The position numbers and the translations under genes are program-made. The notes beneath the pieces are model-generated. The model searched no databases. It had not been told where the DNA came from and was given only the letters and a program-made list of their open reading frames with translations. A stretch of DNA of 64,000 bases, from contig NZ_CP026652.1 in assembly GCF_002946835.1 (NCBI RefSeq), positions 5,270,001-5,334,000 on the forward strand. Reading direction: 5' to 3'. Position 1 is the first letter of the stretch. Each line of letters begins with the position of its first letter. Of the stretch, positions 16,194 through 22,353 are shown one piece after another. The DNA comes from Streptomyces dengpaensis. GTDB lineage: Bacteria > Actinomycetota > Actinomycetes > Streptomycetales > Streptomycetaceae.

Positions 16194-17065
16194 TGTGCGG
16201 CCTCCTGGGCGCGCAGGCGGGCGGCAAGGGCCATGCCCTCGGCGACCCGCTGGTCGGTCGTGGACGGGCGGGCAGCGCCGATGGGGACGACGTTCCCGCC
16301 GTGGGCGGCGGTCGGGCGGGTGGCCTGGAGGCGCAAGGTGTCGTACTTGTCGCGGAGCTTCGGCATGCTCATGACGTTGGAGCGCCAAAACTCGGAGTCC
16401 TGGCACCAATCGATCGCGGCGTGTACCTGCTGCGGGGTGCGGCCGTCCTTGTCGAGCATGAGGCGGGCGGCGTTGCGCCACGCTTTCGTGATCGTGGGCC
16501 GCTTGGAACCGTTGGCCTCGATGCGGTCGGCGAGGTGCGTGCAGAGCTGCTCGACGTCTTCGCGCTCGGGCGTCGGGTCGGTGTCTCGCGTAGCGAGCTC
16601 CGGCGATGAATCCCTGTTCCCTGTTCCCTGTTCCTTTCCCTGTTCCCTGTTCCTTTCCGGACGTGAGTCCTCACTGAGTTGTGCGTGAGTGTCCACGGAG
16701 GGCGCATTTCCGCTGGTAGGCGGGCTGTCGGCGTCCTCGGGGGCCGGGAAACGGCTTTTCGTGGGCCGGTTGATCCGCTGGTGTTCGCGCCACCCGTTTA
16801 CGACCATGTACGGCTTGCGGTTGAGGGTGTAGCGAGTGATCAGTGAGGACTCAGTGAGTGCGCGTAGGTCTGCCTCGACGTCGGCGGCGGTGCGGTCGTC
16901 GAGGGGCCATACGGCGGCCTTGATGAGCCGTGCGTCGTCGACGCATCGGCCTTCGTCGTCGGCGTGGGTCCACAGACCGATGAACGTGAGCCGCTGCTCG
17001 GGCGTGAGTCCGGCGACCGTGAGGGACGTGAAGAACTCGGGTTTGATGGTGCGTATGCGGGCCAC
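16190..17065 (-). CDS. Replication initiator / DnaD-like protein
   Basis: A 291-residue protein starting with GTG at 17065 with GAAAGG upstream. The N-terminal domain (RIRTIKPEFF...GLTPEQRLTFIGLWTHAD..GR) is a winged helix typical of phage replisome organisers, including the YMVVNGWREHQRINRPTKSRFP motif. The Ser/Gln/Glu-rich linker carries a DNA micro-repeat, and the C-terminal domain (ITKAWRNAARLMLDKDGRTPQQVHAAIDWCQ) resembles the DnaB-interacting half. It should bind the phage origin and, with the two genes downstream, recruit helicase. Confidence 0.8.
   Translation of the reverse strand: MARIRTIKPEFFTSLTVAGLTPEQRLTFIGLWTHADDEGRCVDDARLIKAAVWPLDDRTAADVEADLRALTESSLITRYTLNRKPYMVVNGWREHQRINRPTKSRFPAPEDADSPPTSGNAPSVDTHAQLSEDSRPERNREQGKEQGTGNRDSSPELATRDTDPTPEREDVEQLCTHLADRIEANGSKRPTITKAWRNAARLMLDKDGRTPQQVHAAIDWCQDSEFWRSNVMSMPKLRDKYDTLRLQATRPTAAHGGNVVPIGAARPSTTDQRVAEGMALAARLRAQEAAQ
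16612..16658. repeat. Tandem CCCTGTTC micro-repeats inside the initiator gene (candidate origin)
   Basis: Five copies of CCTGTTCC with 7-base spacing, partly separated by TTT, form a TTCC-rich purine/pyrimidine-skewed tract encoding an Arg/Glu/Gln/Gly linker. On either side, TGAGTCCTCACTG (16664-16676) and its inverted copy (16841-16853) occur. Iterons within the linker of the initiator gene are how lambda O carries its origin. Confidence 0.5.
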
Positions 17066-17108
17066 GGGTGCGGCGCCTTTCGCTGGTGCGGGTTCGGGGG
17101 GTGTGGCG

Positions 17109-17148
17109 CCCGGGGCGAGGGGCGCGGGTGGCTCGTCCTCGCCCCGGG
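17109..17148 (-). terminator. Hairpin between WhiB-like and initiator genes
   Basis: CCCGGGGCGAGG (17109-17120) pairs with 17137-17148 around a 16-base loop. No T run follows. It may slow or stop transcripts between the early and the replication block; a 14-codon frame starting at 17200 and coupled to the WhiB-like stop ends just before it. Confidence 0.45.
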
Positions 17149-17196
17149 GCGGTTACTAGGCGGCGCGGTCGAGCGCGGCGCGGGTGTCGGTGGGGG

Positions 17197-17514
17197 TCAT
17201 GCGGCCTGGGCGGCGGCTTTCCGGGCGGCTCTGGCGCGGCTCCGGTACGCGTTGTGGCGCTGCTCGCGGGTCATGCCGCCGCGAATGCCGTTGCGGCTCG
17301 CCGGTTTGATTCCGCCTTCTTCGTCGAGGGCGGCGTCGAGGCAGGCGGCGCGCACGGGGCAGGTGGCGCAGATGCTCAGCGCTTCGGCGCGGGCGTCGTC
17401 GGTCGGCTGGTCGTGGTCCTCGGGAAACCAAAGGTTGGTGTCGTGGCCGGTGCAGGCGGCGAGGGCGGCCCACTGTCCGCTGGTGGTGGCTTCGGCCAGG
17501 CTGGTGGTGGTCAC
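17197..17514 (-). CDS. WhiB-like iron-sulphur transcription factor
   Basis: A 105-residue protein from GTG at 17514. It has all four cluster cysteines (AACTG, then ICATCPVRAACL), the acidic DTNLWFPEDHDQ segment and the turn GIRGGMT that corresponds to the GVWGG loop, followed by a basic helix. WhiB proteins bind a 4Fe-4S cluster and act with the principal sigma factor. Phage versions can redirect host transcription: TM4 WhiBTM4 blocks host WhiB2 and superinfection. This one lies at the end of the early block, before a hairpin. Confidence 0.92.
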   Translation of the reverse strand: MTTTSLAEATTSGQWAALAACTGHDTNLWFPEDHDQPTDDARAEALSICATCPVRAACLDAALDEEGGIKPASRNGIRGGMTREQRHNAYRSRARAARKAAAQAA

Positions 17515-17580
17515 GCTGTGGTGTCTCCGATCGAGGGCCCGCCCCGGCACGGCGGCCGGGGCGGGCGGTGTGGCGGGGTG

Positions 17581-17922
17581 TCAGCAGCCGCGGTCGGCGA
17601 GGGCGCGGTCGAGGGTCGCGGCGCCCGTCCACCGGGCGTACGACCGGTACGGCGGGTGTCCGTCGAGGAGTAGGCGCACGGTGTTGGCGACGACGTCGGG
17701 TGCTGCGATGTGGTCGATGAACAGCGGCCCGCCGCAGTGCGGGGCCTCGTGCCGCCATCCGTCGGCGGAGTGCCAGCGCAGCGTGACGCGGTCCTCGGGC
17801 CACTCAAACAGGCCGACCAGGTCGCCGTGTTCGGTCTCCTCGGCGCGCACGACCTCGGCGGGGACGGCGGCGAGGGTCAGTTCGGCGGCCACCGAGTCGA
17901 CGTAGGGCAGGTGCGGCATCAT
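17581..17922 (-). CDS. Small phage protein, unknown function
   Basis: A 113-residue protein. ATG at 17922 overlaps the upstream stop. A beta-rich central region, HGDLVGLFEWPEDRVTLRWHSADGWRHEAPHCGGPLFIDHIAAPD, is followed by a helical C-terminus. Proteins of this pattern occur near RecT in Streptomyces prophages but have no assigned role. Confidence 0.6.
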   Translation of the reverse strand: MMPHLPYVDSVAAELTLAAVPAEVVRAEETEHGDLVGLFEWPEDRVTLRWHSADGWRHEAPHCGGPLFIDHIAAPDVVANTVRLLLDGHPPYRSYARWTGAATLDRALADRGC

Positions 17923-18761
17923 GCGGTGGCCTCCGCGCACGTCTCGCATGCGATCTCGTCGTCGACGTACGCGATCTCGTCGCCCTCGTCGATAGGGCCG
18001 TCGCAGTGTTTGCACTCGCCGTCGAACGCGGCGGGGAAGCGCCGGCTGACCTGCGGCGCGGGCTTCGCGGCGGTCGGCGCGGTCTCAGTGGCCATGCGGT
18101 CCTTGAACTCGCACGTCGGGCAAGGCTGGCCGTAGTCGTATCCGGCGCCGCACGCGCCGCACGTCTGGATCGCGGCAGGCTGCGCGGCCGGAGCGAGCAC
18201 AGGCAGCACGTGCGCGGCGAGGTCGTCCGTTCGCCATGCCTCGGCGACCAACTCGCGGCCGTCGTACGGGCTGTTCTTCGACTTGCGGGTGTACGTCATG
18301 CGGAGCCCGGCGGCCGCGCTCGGCCGGATCTCGACTCCGGGCACGTCGTGCACCTCGCCCGTGGCCTCGTCGACGTACCGGGGCGTCCCGGCTGCGGTCA
18401 TCGCGGCGAGTGCCTGATCTGACCAGGCGGGCCGGACGCTCGTCCGTACCTGCATGGGCACGATCTCGACGACGTGCTCACTGGGGAACGTGTCGCGGAC
18501 CCACGCGGTGAACGTATCGGGGTCAACGATCTGCGCGGCCGTTTCCCCGCCGGTCCGGGAGACGGAACCGACCTTCGTGCCGCCGGGCAACAGGGCGTCC
18601 ACCTTCGTGGTCCCGGCTTCCTTGTACTGCGTGTTCAGGTGGTGCTGTACCTCGGTGCGGGCCTTCCTGTACGCAGCCTTGACTTCGTCGAACAAGGCGC
18701 CGAGCGCGGCGAGGCGGGTGACGGAGTCGCGGAACGTGGGCTCCGGGGTCTGCTCGCTCAC
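17919..18761 (-). CDS. RecT-associated protein with two zinc ribbons
   Basis: A 280-residue protein from GTG at 18761 (GTGA with recT). The N-terminal half starts with a helical LGALFDEVKAAYRKARTEVQ and continues to VEIVPMQVRTSVRPAWSDQALAA and ELVAEAWRTDD. The C-terminal 90 residues hold CGACGAGY..PCPTC and CKHC...CETC, two likely zinc ribbons. In many phages the gene after recT encodes an exonuclease, but no PD-(D/E)XK motif is visible here. It may instead act with RecT or the host nucleases. Confidence 0.6.
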   Translation of the reverse strand: MSEQTPEPTFRDSVTRLAALGALFDEVKAAYRKARTEVQHHLNTQYKEAGTTKVDALLPGGTKVGSVSRTGGETAAQIVDPDTFTAWVRDTFPSEHVVEIVPMQVRTSVRPAWSDQALAAMTAAGTPRYVDEATGEVHDVPGVEIRPSAAAGLRMTYTRKSKNSPYDGRELVAEAWRTDDLAAHVLPVLAPAAQPAAIQTCGACGAGYDYGQPCPTCEFKDRMATETAPTAAKPAPQVSRRFPAAFDGECKHCDGPIDEGDEIAYVDDEIACETCAEATA

Positions 18762-19876
18762 TGGGCACCCCCGGCGGCGGCCTCGATCTGGGCACGGAAC
18801 GTGTCGAGCTGCTGCGCGGGGGCCTGCTCGATGGGGAGGCCGTAGACGCGCTGGAAGTCGGCGTCCAACGTGGGGAGGTTGGCGCGGGACGCGGCGAGTC
18901 GGAGGGCGTTCTCCGCCTCGGCGTGCGCGCGCACCTCGGCGTACTGCTCGGCGTCGTCCTGGTCCATGGTTCGGTAACCGTCATCGGCTACGACGATCGT
19001 CGCGTCGATCTCGGCCCGGTCGCGGCCGATGGCGGCGATCTGGTCGAGGTACTCCGTCGGCGCGCCCGCCCGTTTCGCCTCCTGCCACAGCCCTCGCACC
19101 GTGTCGGCGTCCTCGGCGGCCTGCGCCTCGGCGCGGTAGTCGCGGCGCTCCTGCTGCTGCGGCGGGGCCTCCTGCTCCCACGGGCCCGACTCGGCGTGCT
19201 GGCTGCGGCGTGGCTGCTGCTCGACAACGACTGGGGCCGAGTCGGTGTTGTCGGCCTGAGCCATCTCCTCGGCGGTGTACACCCCGGCGAGGTCGTGGGG
19301 GAACGCCTTGCGGAGCGCGAGCGCCTCGGCGCACTTGGCGATCTGACCGGCGGGCATCTTCGCCCACAGGCCCTTCGGGTTGCCGTCGGGGAAGGTCTGG
19401 ACGTACTCGCGGAACGTCGCGACGGCGGAGAACCGCTCCCCGTTTCGGATCACGGTTACCTTCGCGGCGGCCGGGGGCGCCTCGGGCAGCCACACGTCAC
19501 GCCACCGGCCGGACGGGTCGCACCACACGGTGTCCTCGTAGCCGTACGTTCCGCCGGTCTGCGTGGTCACGCGCTGGGCGATGACGCGGTACCCGTCGAT
19601 TCCGGTCTGAGGCGTGTAGACGTCGCGGTTGTCCTTCTTGCTCCACCGGCCGATCAGGTAGATCTGTCGGGAGAACGGGTCAAGGCCGGTGCGCTGGCAC
19701 AGGTGCAGGAAGCCGGCCAGTTCGGCGGCGGTTACCTGGTCCTTGATGCCGGACTGGCGGAGCACGGCGGCCTGCTCGGGGGTCCATGCGGTCTGATCGA
19801 CTCGGACGGCGAGGGCCCCACCGTGCGGGGCGGGCGCGGGCGCCAAGCGGGCGGCGGGAAGGGTCGTGACAGTCAC
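18758..19876 (-). CDS. bet: Phage recombination protein Bet (RecT family annealase)
   Basis: A 372-residue protein; GTG at 19876 with AGGAG nine bases upstream. The core has FLHLCQRTGLDPFSRQIYLIGR, then QTGIDGYRVIAQR, then DVWLPEAPPAAAKVTV, GLWAKMPAGQIAKCAEALALRKAFP and VYTAEEM, the conserved ladder of the Bet/RecT annealases. The C-terminal 150 residues are a Gln/Glu/Ala-rich extension, longer than usual. The enzyme pairs complementary ssDNA for phage replication and recombination. The partner exonuclease is not obvious among the neighbours. Confidence 0.93.
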   Translation of the reverse strand: MTVTTLPAARLAPAPAPHGGALAVRVDQTAWTPEQAAVLRQSGIKDQVTAAELAGFLHLCQRTGLDPFSRQIYLIGRWSKKDNRDVYTPQTGIDGYRVIAQRVTTQTGGTYGYEDTVWCDPSGRWRDVWLPEAPPAAAKVTVIRNGERFSAVATFREYVQTFPDGNPKGLWAKMPAGQIAKCAEALALRKAFPHDLAGVYTAEEMAQADNTDSAPVVVEQQPRRSQHAESGPWEQEAPPQQQERRDYRAEAQAAEDADTVRGLWQEAKRAGAPTEYLDQIAAIGRDRAEIDATIVVADDGYRTMDQDDAEQYAEVRAHAEAENALRLAASRANLPTLDADFQRVYGLPIEQAPAQQLDTFRAQIEAAAGGAQ

Positions 19877-20238
19877 TTGCGGGTGCTCCTCAGGCGGATG
19901 TGTGCGGCGTGCTTGGTGATGCGGGTGGCGAGGCTGATCGCGTCGTCGGGGGCGAGCTGCGGGTCGAGCTGGTGATCGGCGGGCAGCTCTTCGAGCAGGG
20001 CCTCGCGGGTGCCGTCGGCCTCGGCGGCGCGCATGGCGCGGCCGTAGTCGGTGGCGTCCTCGCTGCACTCGGCGAAGTCCAGGGCGACGACGCTCGCCGC
20101 GTGAGCGCGCAGCAGGGCGGCGATCTGGTCGGGGTCCTCGGTGTAGGCAATGGCGAGGTCGTCGACCAGGGCGGCGATGTACTCGCCGATGGGGAGGCGG
20201 ACGGCGCGGCCGTCGGCGGTGAGCTGTGGCCGGATCAC
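19873..20238 (-). CDS. Early phage protein, unknown function
   Basis: A 121-residue acidic protein, GTG at 20238 coupled to the upstream zinc-ribbon gene by GTGA. Sequence RAVRLPIGEYIAALVDDLAIAYTEDPDQIAALLRAHAAS is helical, and the C-terminus LATRITKHAAHIRLRSTRK is basic. It overlaps bet by four bases. No family is recognised. Confidence 0.6.
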   Translation of the reverse strand: MIRPQLTADGRAVRLPIGEYIAALVDDLAIAYTEDPDQIAALLRAHAASVVALDFAECSEDATDYGRAMRAAEADGTREALLEELPADHQLDPQLAPDDAISLATRITKHAAHIRLRSTRK

Positions 20239-20402
20239 TGGTCGGCCCCCGTACCGCACTGGTTGCAGGTGAACCCGAGGGGCGGCTGTCCCTTGCACAG
20301 CGGGCAGATAGCACCGATACGCCGTAGGAACGTTCGCGCGGGGACGATGTGAAGGATGAGATCGGTGCGGTCGTTGGCGGTGGCGACGGGACGGGGGATC
20401 AC
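20235..20402 (-). CDS. Very small zinc-ribbon protein
   Basis: A 55-residue gene from GTG at 20402, coupled at both ends by GTGA overlaps. The protein ends AICPLCKGQPPLGFTCNQCG, a clean CxxC...CxxC zinc ribbon, after a short strand segment. Its size is below common gene-calling limits. The coupling and the intact zinc motif support it being real; the role is unknown. Confidence 0.65.
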   Translation of the reverse strand: MIPRPVATANDRTDLILHIVPARTFLRRIGAICPLCKGQPPLGFTCNQCGTGADQ

Positions 20403-20779
20403 TGGTCGGCCTCCTCGGCGGTGTAGAGGCCGAGCTCGGCCGGCGCGGTCGGCTCGTCGTAGGTGACGTATCCGGTGCGGGCGTCGTAGAGGACGGCGCG
20501 CGTCCAGTCGGATCCGGGGAACATGCGGCGCAGCAGGCCGTACGCGGCGCGGTGCGCGTCGCGGTCGGCCTCGACGGGCCCGGTTGCGGCGTCCAGGGTT
20601 ACCCAGGTGCGGGGGCGGCCGTCGTGCGTGACGGGGGTGATGCGCACGAGGACGGTGCCGGGGGCGATCTGGTCGAGCTGGCGGGCGATCACGCCGGTGC
20701 GCTGCGTGTGGCGGCGGGCGGCGTCGGCGCCCTTGACGGCCTGTATGGCGCGGGGGAGGGCGATAGTCTCGGTGGTCAC
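20399..20779 (-). CDS. Early phage protein, unknown function
   Basis: A 126-residue protein from GTG at 20779 with GAGAAAGG upstream. The N-terminal half looks like a small globular beta/alpha domain (VLVRITPVTHDGRPRTWVTLD), and the C-terminus is DWTRAVLYDARTGYVTYDEPTAPAELGLYTAEEADQ. The region up to 20,848 between this gene and the next is only 68 bases. No homologous family is recognised. Confidence 0.6.
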   Translation of the reverse strand: MTTETIALPRAIQAVKGADAARRHTQRTGVIARQLDQIAPGTVLVRITPVTHDGRPRTWVTLDAATGPVEADRDAHRAAYGLLRRMFPGSDWTRAVLYDARTGYVTYDEPTAPAELGLYTAEEADQ

Positions 20780-20847
20780 GATCGGTGCCTTTCTCTGGCG
20801 GTCGTGGTGGGTCGTCCGGGTCGCATCCGGGCGGCCCTTTTGCGTGT

Positions 20848-21027
20848 TCAGGCGGCGGCGCGGTGCGTGGCCGGAGCCGAGGCGGGGCGCCACAGGTGGG
20901 CGATCAGTGCGGCCTTGTCGGGGTCGAGGCGTCCGGCGGCGTAGTCGGCGGCAATGCGGGCGCGGGCCTGGTCGAGGACGGCGCGGGCTTCGGCTATCGC
21001 CTGCTCGCGGGGGATGACGGCGCTCAT
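20848..21027 (-). CDS. Small helical early protein
   Basis: A 59-residue protein. ATG at 21027 overlaps the stop of the HTH gene (ATGA). It consists of two Ala-rich helices (REQAIAEARAVLDQARARIAADYAAGRLDPDKAALIAHL). It is translated together with the HTH regulator and could be its partner or an independent early product. Confidence 0.55.
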   Translation of the reverse strand: MSAVIPREQAIAEARAVLDQARARIAADYAAGRLDPDKAALIAHLWRPASAPATHRAAA

Positions 21028-21239
21028 CCCTGAACTCCGGCGGGCTTGATGAGCTGCCGGGCGGGGACGCCGTAGGCGAATTCGACGAGCGCGGCCGTGT
21101 GGGCGCTGGGCGCGGCGTGGCCGTTCCACAGACGCCAGCCGGTCATTTCCCCGATGCCGAGATGCTGGGACATTTGGCGGCTGTTCTTGTGGCCGCGGGC
21201 GCGTGCTGCGGCCTGTAGTGCTGTGCGGTCGTACCTCAC
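21024..21239 (-). CDS. Small HTH regulator, first gene of the lytic operon (Cro-like position)
   Basis: A 71-residue protein. GTG at 21239 is chosen because the promoter -10 is at 21291-21296, so upstream in-frame starts would precede the transcript; GAGAGG lies before it. The core ARARGHKNSRQMSQHLGIGEMTGWRLWNGHAAPSAHTAALVEFAYGV is an XRE/Cro-type helix-turn-helix. It is divergent from the repressor at 21543 and separated from it by the operator cluster. By position it is the lytic-switch (Cro-like) protein; binding to these operators is inferred. Confidence 0.75.
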   Translation of the reverse strand: MRYDRTALQAAARARGHKNSRQMSQHLGIGEMTGWRLWNGHAAPSAHTAALVEFAYGVPARQLIKPAGVQG

Positions 21240-21263
21240 GGGGGGCTTACCTCTCTCGTGCGA

Positions 21264-21323
21264 CAGGTTACTACCTGCTTCGGTAGGTAGACCATAGCAC
21301 CTATCTACCTGGCTAGGTAGATC
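21264..21323. promoter_or_regulatory. Operator cluster and leftward early promoter
   Basis: Four GGTAG/CTACC-type elements occur in 60 bases: CAGGTTACTACCTG (21264-21277), GGTAGGTAGACC (21282-21293), CACCTATCTACCTG (21298-21311) and CTAGGTAGATC (21313-21323). On the minus strand, CAGGTAGATAGGTGC is followed at once by TATGGT (21291-21296), giving an extended -10. This arrangement matches the SSB promoter at 14375-14414. A repressor bound here would block leftward early transcription. Confidence 0.75.
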
Positions 21324-21412
21324 AAGGAGTTGTAAAGGTGTCGTGCGCGAGACGTGATTGCCGCGTTCCATTTGTGTTCGATTTTCGGCCCAAGACCCGC
21401 GGTTTACATGGG

Positions 21413-21442
21413 TTGCACTGTCGAACAGGCGCGGTCTAGTGT
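21413..21442 (+). promoter_or_regulatory. Rightward promoter for the repressor, with leader hairpin downstream
   Basis: TTGCAC (21413-21418) and TAGTGT (21437-21442) with an 18-base spacer make a plausible promoter. The expected transcript starts near 21449. AAGACGGCAT (21451-21460) pairs perfectly with ATGCCGTCTT (21465-21474) around GCAT, so the message would begin with a stable stem-loop. TCTAG-TGTG-CTAGA (21435-21448) is another short dyad over the -10. Confidence 0.55.
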
Positions 21443-21542
21443 GCTAGATGAAGACGGCATGCATATGCCGTCTTGAGGGGAGGGGGCCTACATACCTCGA
21501 TAACTACCGCTCGAACGTATCGCGCGCGATATCCTCACAGGC

Positions 21543-21929
21543 ATGTCTACCGACAACACCAGAGCCGCCGAAGTCTTCGGCGCATGGCTCACCGACCAAC
21601 TCACTGCACGGGGATACGACCTCGGACCACGCGGCGGAGGACGCTCACGATTCGCACACGACGCCGGCGTCTCCCCACAAGCCCTCGGCCGATGGCTCCG
21701 AGGAGTCGAGCGACCTACCACCACAGCCCTCGGCAAAATCGCTGAGCGGCTGAACGTGCCAGTCACCCCACTACTCGCCATGTGCGGCTACATCGAGCCA
21801 GGAGAGCTCCCCGCAGGACCCACCACAGGAATCACCCGACACCAGGCGCTAGAGGCACTCGGAGTCACCGATCCCGCGCACCAACAAGCAGTGCTCACCA
21901 TGATCCGGGCTCTCACCGGGGGGCCCTGA
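21543..21929 (+). CDS. XRE-family prophage repressor
   Basis: A 128-residue protein. Residues 35-75 (SRFAHDAGVSPQALGRWLRGVERPTTTALGKIAERLNV) are a clear XRE helix-turn-helix. The C-terminal 50 residues (GITRHQALEALGVTDPAHQQAVLTMIRAL) are helical and may mediate dimerisation. There is no LexA-like protease domain, so induction by self-cleavage is unlikely. It lies divergent from the lytic operon and upstream of the integrase, as expected for the lysogenic repressor. Confidence 0.85.
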   Translation: MSTDNTRAAEVFGAWLTDQLTARGYDLGPRGGGRSRFAHDAGVSPQALGRWLRGVERPTTTALGKIAERLNVPVTPLLAMCGYIEPGELPAGPTTGITRHQALEALGVTDPAHQQAVLTMIRALTGGP

Positions 21930-21951
21930 AACCCGGACAAGGAAACGCGAC

Positions 21952-22284
21952 ATGAGACGCACCACCGCCGTACTGGCAACCGGCACAGCAGCGCTTGCAC
22001 TCATCATCGGCATCGTCATACAGCTCACCGCCCGCGCCGCCAGCCCTGGCAACTACACCTACGCGTCTGATGTCGGTCTCGCCGTCACCCTGCTCGCCAC
22101 GCTCGCCCTCGCCATTCTCGCGCCGCACGCCCTGCACGTCGGCTACCACTGGGCCCACGACCGAGGCGTCACCACCCGACGCCGATTCGCCCAACACGAT
22201 GCGGCACTCGCCCGAGGCGACACCGCCCCGGACCACACCTCGTCTGCCGCCGGAGTGGTCCGCATCGACCGCGCCGCCAAGTAA
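21952..22284 (+). CDS. Two-TM membrane protein between repressor and integrase
   Basis: A 110-residue protein with two hydrophobic helices: residues 5-27 (AVLATGTAALALIIGIVIQLTA) and 42-62 (VGLAVTLLATLALAILAPHAL). These are followed by a basic cytoplasmic tail with VTTRRRFAQHDAALARGD. It is expressed with the lysogeny genes. Membrane proteins at this place can act in superinfection exclusion, but nothing in the sequence proves it. Confidence 0.7.
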   Translation: MRRTTAVLATGTAALALIIGIVIQLTARAASPGNYTYASDVGLAVTLLATLALAILAPHALHVGYHWAHDRGVTTRRRFAQHDAALARGDTAPDHTSSAAGVVRIDRAAK

Positions 22285-22353
22285 CAACCGACGACAGGGC
22301 CCCGGCCGCCACCACGCGCGACCGGGGCCGACCTGTACCCGGAAGGAGTCTGC

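Larger units (their letters stand above)
21240..21542. other. Immunity switch intergenic region
   Basis: About 300 bases with no gene between the divergent HTH genes. It holds the operator cluster and leftward promoter (21264-21323), a rightward promoter (21413-21442) and a leader hairpin (21451-21474). Bases 21324-21412 are comparatively AT-rich and show no further structure. Confidence 0.7.

Noticed and set aside
17156..17200. A 14-codon frame coupled to the WhiB-like stop by ATGA
   Set aside because: The position is suggestive but the peptide (MTPTDTRAALDRAA) is too short to support as a gene.
17919..18761. Exonuclease partner of the Bet recombinase
   Set aside because: No PD-(D/E)XK or YqaJ motif is visible; the C-terminus is two zinc ribbons.
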